Source of the DNA: Prorocentrum cordatum
Taxonomy: Eukaryota; Sar; Dinophyceae; Prorocentrales; Prorocentraceae
Assembly (NCBI GenBank): GCA_963575745.1
Contig: CAUYUJ010011148.1
Coordinates: 186,952 to 250,951, forward strand
Reading direction: 5' to 3'
Length of the DNA: 64,000 bases
The notes beneath the pieces are model-generated. The model did not search any database and was not told where the DNA came from. It saw nothing but the letters and a program-made list of their open reading frames with translations. The position numbers were made by a program, and so were the translations under genes. Positions 11,175 through 21,937 of this stretch are shown one piece after another (the first letter of the stretch is position 1; every line of letters begins with the position of its first letter).

Positions 11175-11325
11175 ATCTAGCGTTCGTTGTGTCTGCCGCC
11201 TTGTTGTAAACATAAGAAACTGGGAGGTCCGCGCGGGTTCCGTTCCTGATCTGGCGTTCGTTGTGTCTGCAGCCTTTTTGTGTAAACATAAACGTTGGAG
11301 GTCCGCGCGGGTTCCTCGGATCGGC
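11175..11325. repeat. 74-bp tandem duplication beside hairpin 2
   Basis: CGTTCGTTGTGTCTG is found at 11181 and 11255, followed each time by TAAACATAA and GGAGGTCCGCGCGGGTTCC. The second copy leads into the left arm of the hairpin. Confidence 0.75.
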
Positions 11326-11430
11326 GCTGGGGCCCTTCTGGCGGTGCCGCCCCCGGCGCGCGCCGCGCGCCAGGGCGGGGGTCTAGCGCCGATCCGAGGA
11401 ACCCGCGCGGACCTCCAACGTTTTTATGTT
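11284..11430. mobile_element. Foldback hairpin element 2
   Basis: Left arm 11284-11328 and right arm 11384-11430 are nearly perfect complements over about 45 bp (AACATAAACGTTGGAGGTCC in the left arm). The loop is C/G-rich. The sequence differs from hairpin 1 but the layout is the same. Confidence 0.75.
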
Positions 11431-12390
11431 AATGTCACCCCTTCATCCCCAAAACCATGGCATCTTTAGGGGAGGATGGCTCAGAGAGTGGGGGGCGCAT
11501 GGACTCCCAATCGTCCACTCATCCCCGATAGGGGGGACCCGATAGCCCACCCCATCAGAAACCTGGAAAAACAACAGCAACTTTCGTGGACTGCAGGTTT
11601 CGCTTGAGAAAAGCAAGCGTCTGGACTGGACCCTGGGCGTTTTCATGGGGCCCCCTTTTCTTGCAGAGGATGCTCTTATATATGGACCTGGACTGCTGCT
11701 TAAGAAAACGCTTAACACATTAATTACTCTTAACTCTGAACTCTTAACGAAAACTGTATTCGTACTTCTTAACTCTTAACTCTAAGCAGGAGTACCGTGG
11801 GCCTGTCGCCGATCCATCGGTCATGCAGCGCGAATTCCGCATCGATGCTTCTGTTACCTGAGCTGGCTCCCCTCTGCAGTCAGGGCGCTGAGGAAGGAGC
11901 CCTTTTCGTTGGAGAGGGGCTCCGTGTTCCTTGATCGTTTCGCAGTTTGCCTTAGGAGGTTGTCCTTAGGTTTCCGATGGGAAATCGAAGTTTAACTAAA
12001 GGTAGAAAGGGGCCTCGTTCCCTATTTAGGGTTCCTTGGGTCAACGCCCGACCGTAGCGTTCCCCCGCAGGCGGGGCAGTGTGCACCGAATGGTCGGACT
12101 CTCGTTCTGGGGACCTTCCTGTGGCCGCTCGCTCCACTCCTTGAGCAAGCGCAGCCATTGACTGAGACGCGCGCTTTATTTTGCGACGGATCCCACCTCC
12201 GGACCGGCGTCGCTGGCTTCCTGCTTCGGGGGTGCCTTCTCCCCGATCCATGGATCTGACGCTGAAGCGCCAGTTGGACTGATCCTAACTCACGTTAGCG
12301 TGTGCCCGACGCGACCAGCGACTTGAGTCGAACTTGAGTCGAGGTTGAGTCGGACTGGAGTTGGACTGGAGTCGAAGCATCCGGGTAGAA
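11431..12390. other. No gene seen
   Basis: Near 11700-11790 there is an imperfect CTTAACTCT repeat. The rest is unique-looking. No gene recognised. Confidence 0.4.
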
Positions 12391-12450
12391 CCTCGCCGAT
12401 GCAGTGGCGATGCGGCGCGATCCTTCGACCCCATCTACTCGGACCCCCTC
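12390..12450. repeat. Repeat family F, partial copy 2
   Basis: CGCCGATGCAGTGGCGATGC followed by CGACCCCATCTACTCGGACC matches the 10.7-kb copy. Confidence 0.6.
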
Positions 12451-12599
12451 AAGGAGGCCACCAGAATCGACCAGGGGCCCCGCCTTCTCCGAGGGCGCCG
12501 GGACGTCGGAGCAGCCCTCCGACATTCTGAGAAGACGGCACGGGGAGCTCCACGCAGACGGCCTGGGTGGAGGGTTTCTCCGAAGGGCTTAGGCGGCCC

Positions 12600-12735
12600 G
12601 TCCTCCTCCTCCTCGTCCTCCTCCTCCTCGTCCTCCTCCTCCTCCTCCTCGTCCTCCTCCTCCTCCCTCCTCCTCCTCCTCCCCCTCCTCCTCCTCCTCC
12701 CCCTCCTCCTCCCCCTGGCGCCCAGGAGGGGGCTG

Positions 12736-12766
<31 letters not shown>

Positions 12767-12775
12767 GGCAGGGGT
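12600..12775. repeat. (CTC)n and (CAG)n microsatellites
   Basis: Interrupted (CTC)n from 12601 to about 12718, then (CAG)n at about 12740-12766. Confidence 0.95.
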
Positions 12776-12989
12776 AGGGCTCGAGCGTCGATCGCCGACC
12801 GGCGGGCCAGCGCCCCTCTCCGATGCCGCCCCTCCCGGCAGGGGGGGCCTGCGCCGCGGTCCGCGCCGCGGGCGCCCCGCCGCGCGCCGCGGGGCCACCG
12901 CGCCGCGCTCCGCGGGGCCGCCGCCTCGGGGCGGCCGGGAGAGCCCTGGGACGCCCAGGATCGGGGGCGGCCAACAGGGGCGCGTCCAA

Positions 12990-13140
12990 GAGGGGAGGAA
13001 GGGGGGGGGGGGGGCATATCATGGCCGGCGGCATGTGCGCGCCCCCGGCCGGGGGGGGGCCAGGGACTTAATCAAACAAGAAGAGGCGCCATGAGATCTG
13101 GCGAAAGATCATGGCCCACGCCATGGTATCCCCCCCCTAG
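12990..13140. repeat. Repeat family G, copy 1
   Basis: About 145 bp with ATCATGGCCG, GGGGCCAGGGACT, GAGGCGCCATGAGATCTGG and ATCATGGCCCACGCCATG. A second copy is at 37925-38075. Confidence 0.65.
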
Positions 13141-13733
13141 TCATCCCCCCCCCTCTTTGCCGCCCCCGACAGGAGCTCTTCGCGTCGCGAAAAGCGGAGG
13201 GCGCAGGCCATACATCTACACCCAACCTGGCTGAGCCGCGATCGAAGGAGACGCCCCGCTGGCCTGCCGGAGACGGCAGGTACAGCGGTACTGGGCCCGC
13301 CCAGAACCGCCGTGGCCAGGATCGGTGCGGGTGTGTAGCTGGCGCCCGCCGAGGAAAGTAAACACAGGACGGCCGTTGTTTGACAGTGTTTGGCCTCTGG
13401 GGGCCCTCGCTGAGCCCCGCGGGCGTAGGAGAGCGGCCCCTGGGGATGAGGAGCCAGAGGGGATCTAGAGTCTATGATAGGCACATCGGATGCGAACTCT
13501 TGCGCTAGACTAAAAAATCTAGGGGCAGGCGTGCTGTCGAAACCTATGTTTCCTCAGGTGCGGCGCTCCGCGAGGGGGATGCCCTCTCCCCAGCGGAAGG
13601 GGGCGGCAGGGGGCAGGCCGAGAGGGTGGCGCCCACGGAGGAGGCTGGCGGAGGGGTCGGCGGAAGCCCGCGGAGTCAACGCTGAGCCGCTGCTCGCTTG
13701 TCGGTGGCCCTCCTCTTGCGAGGCAACAGCGCG
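13141..13733. other. No gene seen
   Basis: GC-rich sequence without recognised genes. It ends in a 19-nt poly-C run (13734-13752). Confidence 0.4.
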
Positions 13734-13752
13734 CCCCCCCCCCCCCCCCCCC
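13734..13752. repeat. Poly-C run (19 nt)
   Basis: Uninterrupted cytosines. Confidence 0.9.
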
Positions 13753-13867
13753 GAGCGCAACGAGCCCAAACCAACATAGGTCAATATTGCCCTGCAGCCT
13801 TGCCTTCCGAGTAAAGGATAGTGCCAAGTAGCTGCGCATAGAAAACGAAACAAACATATAAACATAA

Positions 13868-14012
13868 ACTGTTGGCTCTCCGCGCGGATTTCCTGGATTC
13901 GCGCTGGACCCCCCTCCCTGGCGCGCCGAGCGCGCCAGGGGCGGCGCCGGAGGCGCCGCCTGGGGGCCCCAGCGCGGATCCACGAAAATCCACGCGGAGC
14001 GCCACAAGTGTA
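13868..14012. mobile_element. Foldback hairpin element 3
   Basis: The left arm starting TTGGCTCTCCGCGCGGATTT pairs with the right arm ending AAATCCACGCGGAGCGCCAC. The loop contains further palindromes of GGCGC. It is flanked by ATAAACATAAA and GTATGTTTATG, which are also complementary. Confidence 0.7.
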
Positions 14013-14109
14013 TGTTTATGTTTTTTTTCCCAACCATCCTGTGGTGTTGGGTCCTCGTTTTGAAGCGACAGCGCCCCGCGTCCACTCCTCCCGCTACCCC
14101 CTCCCCCCT

Positions 14110-14650
<541 letters not shown>

Positions 14651-14654
14651 CTCC

Positions 14655-15175
14655 AATTTCGTCACACCCCTCACACTTTTCGTGGCCCCATGGGAAGCTC
14701 CGCCGAATGCCCCAGCGGCAGCGCCCGCATGCGGTTCCACCCCCACGTCGGCACACCCCTCACACGTTTCGTGGCCCCATAGGGAGCTCCACCGAAGGCC
14801 CCAGCGGCAGCGCCCGCATGCGGTTCCACCCCCACGTCGGCACACCCCTCACACGTTTCGTGGCCCCATAGAGAACTCCACCGAAGGCCCCAGCGGCAGC
14901 GCCCGCATGCGGTTCCACCCGCATTTCGGCACACCCCTCACACGCTCCGTAGCCCCATAAGAAGCTCCACCGGGGCCCCGACGACAGCGCCCGCATTTGG
15001 ATCCACCCCCACTTCGGCACACCCCTCACACGTTTCGTGGCCCCATAAGGGGCTCCACCGAAGGCCCCAGCGGCAGCGCCCGCATGCGGTTCCACCCCCA
15101 TTTCGGCACACCCCTCACACGCTTCCTGGCCCCATAGGGAGCTCCACCGAAGGCCCCAGCGGCAGGGTTCACATG
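14655..15175. repeat. 89-bp satellite, array 1
   Basis: About six units contain GGCACACCCCTCACACG, TTCGTGGCCCCATAGG, GAGCTCCACCGAAGGCCCC and CGCCCGCATGCGGTTCCACC. The period between matching points is 89 bp. A longer array of the same family lies at 32210-34095. Confidence 0.9.
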
Positions 15176-15284
15176 GCGCCGCCGTGCCGATTTCGGGATG
15201 CCCCTCGCGCACATCGGATCCTATGCGGCCCTCGCAAGGGAGGTCGGCTTCACCGAGTTCATCCGCGAGGGTCCGTCTTTGGCG

Positions 15285-15580
15285 TCCTGGGGGTCCTCTT
15301 GGCCCTGCTGGAGGCCCTCTTGGCCTTGTTGAAAGCCCTATTGACCCTGTTGGAGGCTCTCTTGGCCCTGTCGGAGGCCCCCTCGGCCCTGTTGGAAACT
15401 TCTTGGGCGTCCTGGAGGCCCTCCTGGGCGTCATGGAGGTCCTCTTGGGCGTCCTGGAGGCCCTCTTGGGCGTCCTGCAGGCCCTTCTTGGGCGTCCTGG
15501 AGGCCCTCTTGGGCCTGTTGGAAGCTTCTTGGACGTCCTGGAGGCCTTCTTGGGCGTCCTGGAGGCCCTGTTGTGCCTCC
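15285..15580. repeat. CTCTTGGGCGTCCTGGAGGCC minisatellite
   Basis: Imperfect 27-30-bp units built from CTTGGGCGTCCTGGAGG. They read as Leu/Gly- or Ser/Trp-rich frames and are not supported as protein. Confidence 0.8.
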
Positions 15581-16504
15581 TCCTCCTCCTCCTCCTCCTT
15601 CTCCTCCTCCTTCTCCTCCTCCTCCTCCTCCCCCTCCTCCTCCTCCTCCTCCTCCTCCTCCCAAGATGTCCCTCCCCTCCTCCTCCTTCTCGTCCTCTTC
15701 TTCGTCCTCCTCCTCCCCTCTTCATCATCATTACCATCACCATAATCCTCCTCCTCCTCATCATCATCATCAGCAGCATCGGCATCAGCATCAGCATCAG
15801 CATCAACAACAACATCATCATCATCCTCGTCATCATCCTCACCATCAGCATCAGCATCAGCATCAGCATCGCCATCATCATCAACAGCACCATCATAATC
15901 ATCATTACCACCACCATCACCATCATCAACAACATCAGCATCATCATCATCATCATCAGCAGCAGCATCATCATTACCACTTACATCATCATAATTACTC
16001 ATCTTCATCGCCACCACCACCATCACCATCACCATCACCGTCATCATCGTCCGCATCATCCACCTTCTCCTGGTGCCCCCTCCTGTCCCTGCTCATCGTT
16101 CCTCCTCGCTTCCCCTCGTCCCTCTTCCTCATTTTCCTCCACCGTTCCTCAACATCATTACCAGTATCATCAGCACCATCATCAACATCGTCATCCCCAT
16201 CGTCGTCGTCACCATCACCACTACCACCATCATCACTATCAACCCTCTCCTGTTTCTCCCTGTCCTTCCCGTCCTCATCCTCCGTCCTCCTCCTCCTCCG
16301 CCTCCTGTTGCTCCTTCTGCTCCTCCTCTTCCTCCTCCTGTTGCTCCTCCTCCTCATCTCCCTTCGCCCCAATTCCTCTGGTTCCCGTCCCTCCTTCTCT
16401 TTCTCTTTTTCCTCCTCCTTCTCCTCCTCCTCCTCCTCCCCTTCCTCCCTTTCCTCTTCATCCTCCTTCTCGTCCTCCTCCTCCTCCTCGCCTCCAGTCC
16501 ATCC
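15580..16504. repeat. Compound (CTC)n / (CAT)n / (CAG)n tracts
   Basis: Blocks: (CTC)n about 15580-15662 and 16280-16500; (CAT)n and CAGCAT mixtures about 15720-16045 and 16150-16240. Open frames here are repeat readings. Confidence 0.95.
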
Positions 16505-16525
16505 CCGTCGCCATTTTGGCTCGCG
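16505..16525 (+). other. Spliced-leader-like sequence (18/21 match)
   Basis: Matches the 21-nt DinoSL core at 18 positions; GCCATTTTGGCTC is intact and three A residues are substituted. It lies just downstream of a (CTC)n tract, the same setting as the exact SL copy at 54330. It may be a decayed SL relict marking a processed retrocopy; chance is less likely but possible in this GC-rich DNA. Confidence 0.45.
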
Positions 16526-16584
16526 GCCAGTCGCGCGGGCCTCGCGAGATCGGGGCCCCGCCCGTTGCGGGAGGCGCGCGGTGC

Positions 16585-17337
16585 GCAGCGATGACTTGAA
16601 TTCGCTGGTAAGCACAGCTACCAGCACAAGTACTAGTACACCTCCCAGTGAGGCTACCGCTTCAAGCACAGCTACCGCCACAGGTAACAGTGCAGCTCCC
16701 AATAAAACTAGCACCACACCTCCCATTAAAGCTACAACGACAGCTACCGCTACCGCTACAGCTACCACGTCTGCTACCATTACAGCCACCACAACAGCTA
16801 CCAATACAGCTTCCAGTGCTGCTACCAGCACACGTACCCGTACGGCCACCACTGCAGGTGACACTACAGTTCCCAGTAAAGCTCGTAGTAAATCTACCAT
16901 GGCAGGTACCACTTGTTACCACTACAAGTACCAATGCAACTACCACTACAACTACCACGACACGTACCACTTCGGCTACCATGAAAACGCCCAGTACAAG
17001 TACCAGTTCAGCTACCGCTACCACTACTACGACAGATACAAGTTCATGTACCACTACAGCTACCACTACATCTACGACTACAGCTTCCAATACAACTACC
17101 CATATAGCTACCACTGCAGCTACTACTACGGATGCCACTACATCTACCAATGCAGCTGCTGCCCGCGCTCACACTGCAGTTCCTACAACCGCATCCACTA
17201 CAACGGCTGATCTCGCACAAGAAGCGACTAGTCTAAATATGAGTAACGTCTTTGTTGTTGTACCACTACTTCTCCTAGGCAAACTAGAACGGTTCAATCC
17301 CCGGATGAAGTTGCTCAAGAAACTCATGCCATTAAGG
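16585..17337 (+). pseudogene. Thr/Ser/Ala-rich mucin-like frame, frameshifted
   Basis: Not a recognised family. One frame (about 16590-16910) reads Ser/Thr/Ala/Pro, then the same composition continues in the next frame from about 16910 to a stop at 17335-17337, implying one indel near 16905-16918. DNA units resemble GCTACCACTACA. After the Thr-rich stretch come AHTAVPTTAS and a short hydrophobic segment (VFVVVPLLLLG). Such composition is typical of O-glycosylated surface proteins, but a degenerate minisatellite alone could give it. The SL-like sequence 60-80 bp upstream would fit a processed retrocopy. No start codon is assigned. Confidence 0.3.
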
Positions 17338-17993
17338 TGACTCCTGGAGAGCTGGCTGTAAGATGAGCCACGGCTATATACAGTTATATGGCAGCTGCTG
17401 AAAGATGTGAGGCGTCGGCCACCCAGAAGAGCTCAATCCCCGGACGACTTCCGGGATGAAACCGCTCGGCCGGGGACTGAACCGTTCCTCCGGGGATGAA
17501 ACCCATCGCGGGAGGGGGGGCCGGGGGCCGTCATGCCCATGATGCCCCAAGCAATCAAGCAACGCGCGCCAGCGAGGAAGGGGAACAAGGGGATGGCGCT
17601 GCTGCGGTGGCGTCGCGTCTTTCGCAGGGTGGGCGGGCCGCACAGGTGGAGCACGGTGCCCCCTCCCCTGCCGGACGGCGCCACGTCCCAGTACAGGAGA
17701 GGCGCGCTGACGGCAGGCGAGCATACACGATGCAGGATGGGAGGCACAGGGACGTACTAATGCTATACGTCCTCCTTTTGTTTTATCCTGCCGAGTCTCG
17801 CAGTCTATGTGGTGATCAGCTGTACAGCACCACACTGCAGCAAAGCTATACGTCCTCCTTGGAGGCGCGTGTGCGACCCAAACATACATATAGCATACCC
17901 ATCTTGTAGTACCTCGTTTCCCGAGCGGTGTGGCCAGACAGCGCCCGCCACGACGCATGTACTACAAGGTTTCTCGGTGCACGCGTCGCCCCT
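17338..17993. other. No gene seen
   Basis: Contains short direct repeats of CCGGGGATGAAACC (about 17440-17510). No gene recognised. Confidence 0.4.

Positions 17994-18026
<33 letters not shown>
17994..18026. repeat. Poly-G run (33 nt)
   Basis: 33 uninterrupted guanines flanked by GCGTCGCCCC on the left and GCGACGC on the right. ATGTACTACA (about 17957) and ACATGTAGTAT (about 18030) make the flanks partly palindromic. Confidence 0.95.
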
Positions 18027-19105
18027 CGACGCACATGTAGTATAAGTATGTCAGAATGACGCCGACAGGAGGCAGGCACTGAAGAAACTGGCAGGCCTGG
18101 GGCTTGGTATCACACAACGAAGGGAATCATGACCATTCGGCTTCTGATTTCGGAGTGCTGGGCGCAGGAGCAAGGGAAGGGATACACCCGAGACTGGACT
18201 GCTGTGAGGAAAAGGGGTCCGAAGGCAAACTGGCTTCGGACCCTGGAGTTTGCCCGCGACAAGGTGTCATCCTGAGCCATTTTCTTCCTGCCGCCGCGGC
18301 GGCGACCCCGACGCCAACGACGACGGCAGTGGCGGCGAGGAACGACGACGACGACGACGACCCCCAATCTCTCCCGCGGCGCGTTCTGGCCAGAATCTCG
18401 GGGCGGATGCAAACATGGTCACGAAGGCGCCCCTCGAGAACCCTTAAGGCCCAGAAAAAGCATAGCGTATAGCCCTTGAACCACGAGCGCCGAGCCCCAA
18501 ACCGAACCCCCTCGAAATGTTTCCCTGGATCTCTCCCAGGGTGCTCCCTGGCCAATGTTTCCCCGCGGATCGAATCCTGGCACCCCTGAGGGCCCGAATC
18601 GGGCCGCCAGATCCAGGAAATGGCGAAACAAATAATATGATCTCGACAACGTCGACGACGAAGACACTACGAAGACGTCGACGACGTTGACGGCGACGAC
18701 GACCGCCTGCGAAGCCTCTGGAGCCACCCCCAAAAAAACAGCAGAAACGCCAACATAAATTCGACCTCCCAAACCCGACCCTCGAACGAGGACGAATACG
18801 ATGTCGACGAGGACAGCGTCGACGGCACAACGTCGACGGCGACGACGACGACGCGGACGACGGCGGCGCAGACGGCGGCGGCGAATAGAGGAAGGAATAA
18901 TCACTCGCATAACGAGCAACCCTACAACCGAAGCCCTTCTGCAAACTTGCTCGAAGAAGGGTCAAAACAAGACAAACCGCTAAATGATCACCCAGGACGA
19001 CTTGGCCAATCGGTTAAGGGTGGATATTCCTCTCTTCACTGAAGATGGCGGCGGCGAACATGACGACAATGCTAATATCATGATGCGCCTGGCTCAGGAT
19101 GCGCT
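18027..19105. other. No gene seen; GACGACG-rich
   Basis: Interrupted CGACGACG runs near 18330-18360 and 18640-18880. No gene recognised. Confidence 0.45.
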
Positions 19106-19109
19106 GTGG

Positions 19110-19345
19110 ATTGAGCAGGGGCCGACCGTCCCGGCATTTCTATAGGCCTACCACCAACTGTTCTTATAACCCAAAAATGCTCTAAGCACAAAAAACGACG
19201 TTCTTAAAACATAAGCCCGATGTGTCAAAACAAGACAGTCCAGCCAGAAATGTTCTAAGAATATTTCGTGGAAACCACACAAGGCTCTTAGAGCATTCTT
19301 TGGTGGGACTATAGGCACGCCAGGACGCTTCGCCACTGCTTGAGT
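19110..19345 (-). repeat. Repeat family E, copy 3 (reverse)
   Basis: GGGGCCGACCGTCCCGGCAT at the left and CCAGGACGCTTCGCCACTGC at the right match the inverse of copy 2. Internal AACAAGACAGTCCAGCCAGA is shared with the 39.8-kb copy. Confidence 0.8.
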
Positions 19346-19865
19346 GGAAGCGCCAGAGTTTCGAGCAGCCCTCGGCCACTCGCACTCGGTAGTTCGTCTC
19401 TGGCCGCGCGGGGCAAGAACACCGCCTGGAAAACCTAGAGCACATTATTACTACCCAGCCTGGCCAACTCTCCGGCCACCCCCAACCAACCCTCCAGGCC
19501 AACTCTCTGGTCACTCCTGGTCAGGGTCACCATAATCCATAAGACACTGCAAAGTCGAATAGTGGCCATAATAATGTGGATCCAGAAAAGAAACCCCCCT
19601 CGCCCGAGGCCCCAAGACCCGCTGAGATATCCTGAATGACGAAGATCCCAAGAGTGGCGAGACCAGTCACGAAGAACACACGTTTAGCCCTCCAAGGCTA
19701 GGGATGCTTAGAAGAAGAACAGACGCCCAACGCCGATCCAAGACATCCGCGTGGGGCTCCAATAATCAATGCCTATGCCGTTTTCAATGAGAACATAAGG
19801 GTGCCCGTCCAAGGCTAGGGCTGTATCTGACTCTCGTGCAAGCTGTATCTAGAGGTCTCCCAAAA
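19346..19865. other. No gene seen
   Basis: Unique-looking. A fragment near 19725-19760 resembles one hairpin arm (GCCGATCCAAGACATCCGCG). No gene. Confidence 0.4.
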
Positions 19866-19869
19866 AGGG

Positions 19870-20000
19870 GTTCGAGTAGATGGGGTCGGAGAATCGCCGT
19901 TGCATTGCCGATGCATCGGCGATGCATCGACGACGTCGGCGTGGACAACATCGGGTTCCAAAAAGAAGCGCATCGCCGACACATCGGCGCAAGCAACGCG
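19870..20000 (-). repeat. Repeat family F, copy 3 (reverse)
   Basis: CGAGTAGATGGGGTCGGAGA and GCCGATGCATCGGCGATGCA match the 10.7-kb copy in reverse. Confidence 0.6.
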
Positions 20001-20049
20001 ATCCACCGGCCCATCCGCTGCGACCCAATCTGGGCGGCCTGGATCTTGA

Positions 20050-20210
20050 ATGCCCGACGTCGTGACCTGTCCACGATGTGGACCCCCACAGGTTTAGAAC
20101 CTCCCGAGGACCGACTTCGCATCCCGGGGTCATTTCTTGAGGTTCGCGGGGCCCAGTACGGGCCGCGAAGGAAACCACAAAACCTGTTTTTCGCGACGGC
20201 GCGAGGTCGG
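20050..20210 (+). repeat. Repeat family C, diverged copy
   Basis: Weak similarity to family C (CCGAGGACCGACTTCGCATC, a TTCTTGAGG stretch, GGGCCGCGAAGG). Assignment is tentative. Confidence 0.35.
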
Positions 20211-20239
20211 GGCCTCGCCCCTCAGGGGCGGCGGCTAGG

Positions 20240-20425
20240 GGGACGAGCTCAGGGGGAACACATCGACCTGAAAAACGGCGATGCGTCGGCGACAGGTCGG
20301 CGAGAGGCCCCCGATGGCGCAACCCGCACGCTCCTGGGCGGGCTGGGAGGTCGGCGACAGGCCCCCGAGAGCAAAACCGCACGCTCCTGGGCAGGATGGG
20401 CTATCGGGCCCCGGTCGGCGAACAG
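20240..20425. repeat. ~60-bp tandem duplication
   Basis: GGTCGGCGA followed by AGGCCCCCGA and CCGCACGCTCCTGGGC occurs twice in tandem. Confidence 0.6.
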
Positions 20426-20574
20426 TGGGCGACTTGGGGTAGATGCATCTCCTCCTGAGGGTAGCACTCCCCCATGCGTGCGATTCCCATTCATGCAGCA
20501 CCCGTGCTGGGCGTTGCGTCATGAGGGGGCGATGAACGGGGGGGAGAGGAAACGTGCACTTTTCGTGTCCCGTG

Positions 20575-20723
20575 TAAGTCCCCCTACAGGGGGGATTTTG
20601 GACGAAAAATGAAAAATACCCAAACACTGCTCAAAAGATGCCCCCAAATGCTCCAAAAATAATCCCCAGACTATTTTTTTTGATTTTTGAATATTCCCCC
20701 TGTAGAGGGACATGCCCGACTTA
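20575..20723 (+). mobile_element. MITE family A, copy 2
   Basis: The left end CCCCTACAGGGGGGATTTTG with GGACGAA pairs with the right end CCCCCTGTAGAGGGACATGC. The right terminus is GCCCGACTTAA; the left has lost part of GTCGGGCRTGTCC. Confidence 0.8.
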
Positions 20724-20901
20724 ACTCTAAGGCCCCCGAGGTGCCCAAAAGGTGCACCTTTTTCACCCCTCCCCATTTACCGCCGCCCCCCTCCGCAACG
20801 AGCGACCGTGTGGAACGAGACCCAGAACATCTTGGGAATCTTGGAAATCCTGGGACGTTCTACTATCTCGTGGCGCCTTGGTCCTCTCATATATGTGTGT
20901 G

Positions 20902-20922
20902 TATATATATATATATATATAT
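20902..20922. repeat. (TA)n microsatellite
   Basis: Short AT dinucleotide run. Confidence 0.9.
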
Positions 20923-21109
20923 CGGGAACGCACTGGCCCGGGTCAGCCCAGACCCACGTCGGCCAGGGCCCCCTCGCGAAGCCCGCACGGCCGGCCGCCC
21001 GGCAGCTCCCAGGCCCGGGGCCCACGGAGGGCGGCAAGGCGGAGCGTCGGCCCCGCGCGGCTCCCAGACCCGGGGGAATCCTGGTCAGCCTTGCAGGCAC
21101 TGGCGGACC

Positions 21110-21300
21110 CCTCCCAGACTCCCGACGTCATGACTTGTTCGTTGCGTCGACCCCCAGAGTCCTCGACCCATTCCCCAGGACCGCTTCGTCATCCTGCGTC
21201 GTTTATTGACGGCCCGGCCCCAGGCCCGGTGAGGGCCCCCAGAGGCCGAAAATGGCGAAAAACCTCCCGTCATGATTTTGGTCATTACTCGGGGGGGTCT
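21110..21300 (+). repeat. Repeat family C, diverged copy
   Basis: Shares CCCATTCCCCAGGACCG, TTGACGGCCC, CCCGGTGAGGGCCCCCAGAG and CCGAAAATGGCGAAAAACCT with the family. Confidence 0.6.
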
Positions 21301-21735
21301 GGGCTCGCAGCGCTCACGCCCGCGCCGTGAGCACGACAGGCGGCGGCGAGGGTCGGCGCCGCCTGTCCGACTCGAGGCGCGGCGGCCCTCTGCCAGCCGC
21401 CGGCGCGGCGCAGCCCGTGTCCGCTTCGCCGTCTCCTGGCAGGAGGTGGGCGGGCTGCCTACCGTCCGGCATGTGCCAACGTGGACTGCACACCCGTGGA
21501 TACATGGTGCGCGGGCGCGGGGGCGGCCTGTGCCCGCCCGATTTGGCGACGGTGCGCGCAGACTGATCCGTCGCTGATCCGTCAGCGACGGACCCCGCAT
21601 GGGAAGACGAGGCCCGTCGCTGATCCGCGCGCCACGATCCGTGGTGGCGCTTCCTCGGCTTCGCCTCCCCTCCCTGCCCAGCTGCCTCCTCCTTCGTCTC
21701 CCCCCCCCCACCCTCCCCTCCTCCCATCCTGTCCG
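21301..21735. other. No gene seen
   Basis: GC-rich, with TCCGTCGCTGATCC and GATCCGTCAGCGACGG short repeats near 21560-21625. No gene recognised. Confidence 0.4.
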
Positions 21736-21736
21736 T

Positions 21737-21937
21737 ATGGCTGTCTTCCAGCCTTCATCCCCTGAGCTGGCGCAGGCGCCCGGCCGCCGGAAGAGGGGCA
21801 GGCCCCGGCAGGCGTGGGCAACAGAATTGCCTAAGCATGCTAGACGGAGTTGTCGTAATTCTGGTTCGAACTTTTCAGATTTGGGCACCTTTCCAGCGGA
21901 AGCCTGGAAAGCAGCGGTGCGCAAGTATACTGTCTAG
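21737..21937 (+). pseudogene. Retroelement C-terminal fragment (putative)
   Basis: A 66-residue frame ending in TAG. It contains RRKRGRPRQAW at residues about 18-28 and ends in PAEAWKAAVRKY. A basic GRPR-x-x-W motif followed about 30 residues later by a W-containing helix is typical of the extreme C terminus of reverse transcriptases of several non-LTR retrotransposons. No RT domain is visible upstream, so this would be a 5'-truncated copy. The ATG at 21737 is simply the first in frame. The family is inferred from one motif, so confidence is limited. Confidence 0.35.

Noticed and set aside
17285-17320. tRNA gene suggested by GGTTCAATCCC
   Set aside because: It resembles a B box, but no A box, acceptor stem or anticodon arm can be folded at the right spacing; a similar phrase recurs at about 17431.
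20902-20922. TATA-box promoter from the AT runs
   Set aside because: Dinoflagellate promoters do not use a conventional TATA box, and the run is a simple (TA)n microsatellite with no gene downstream.
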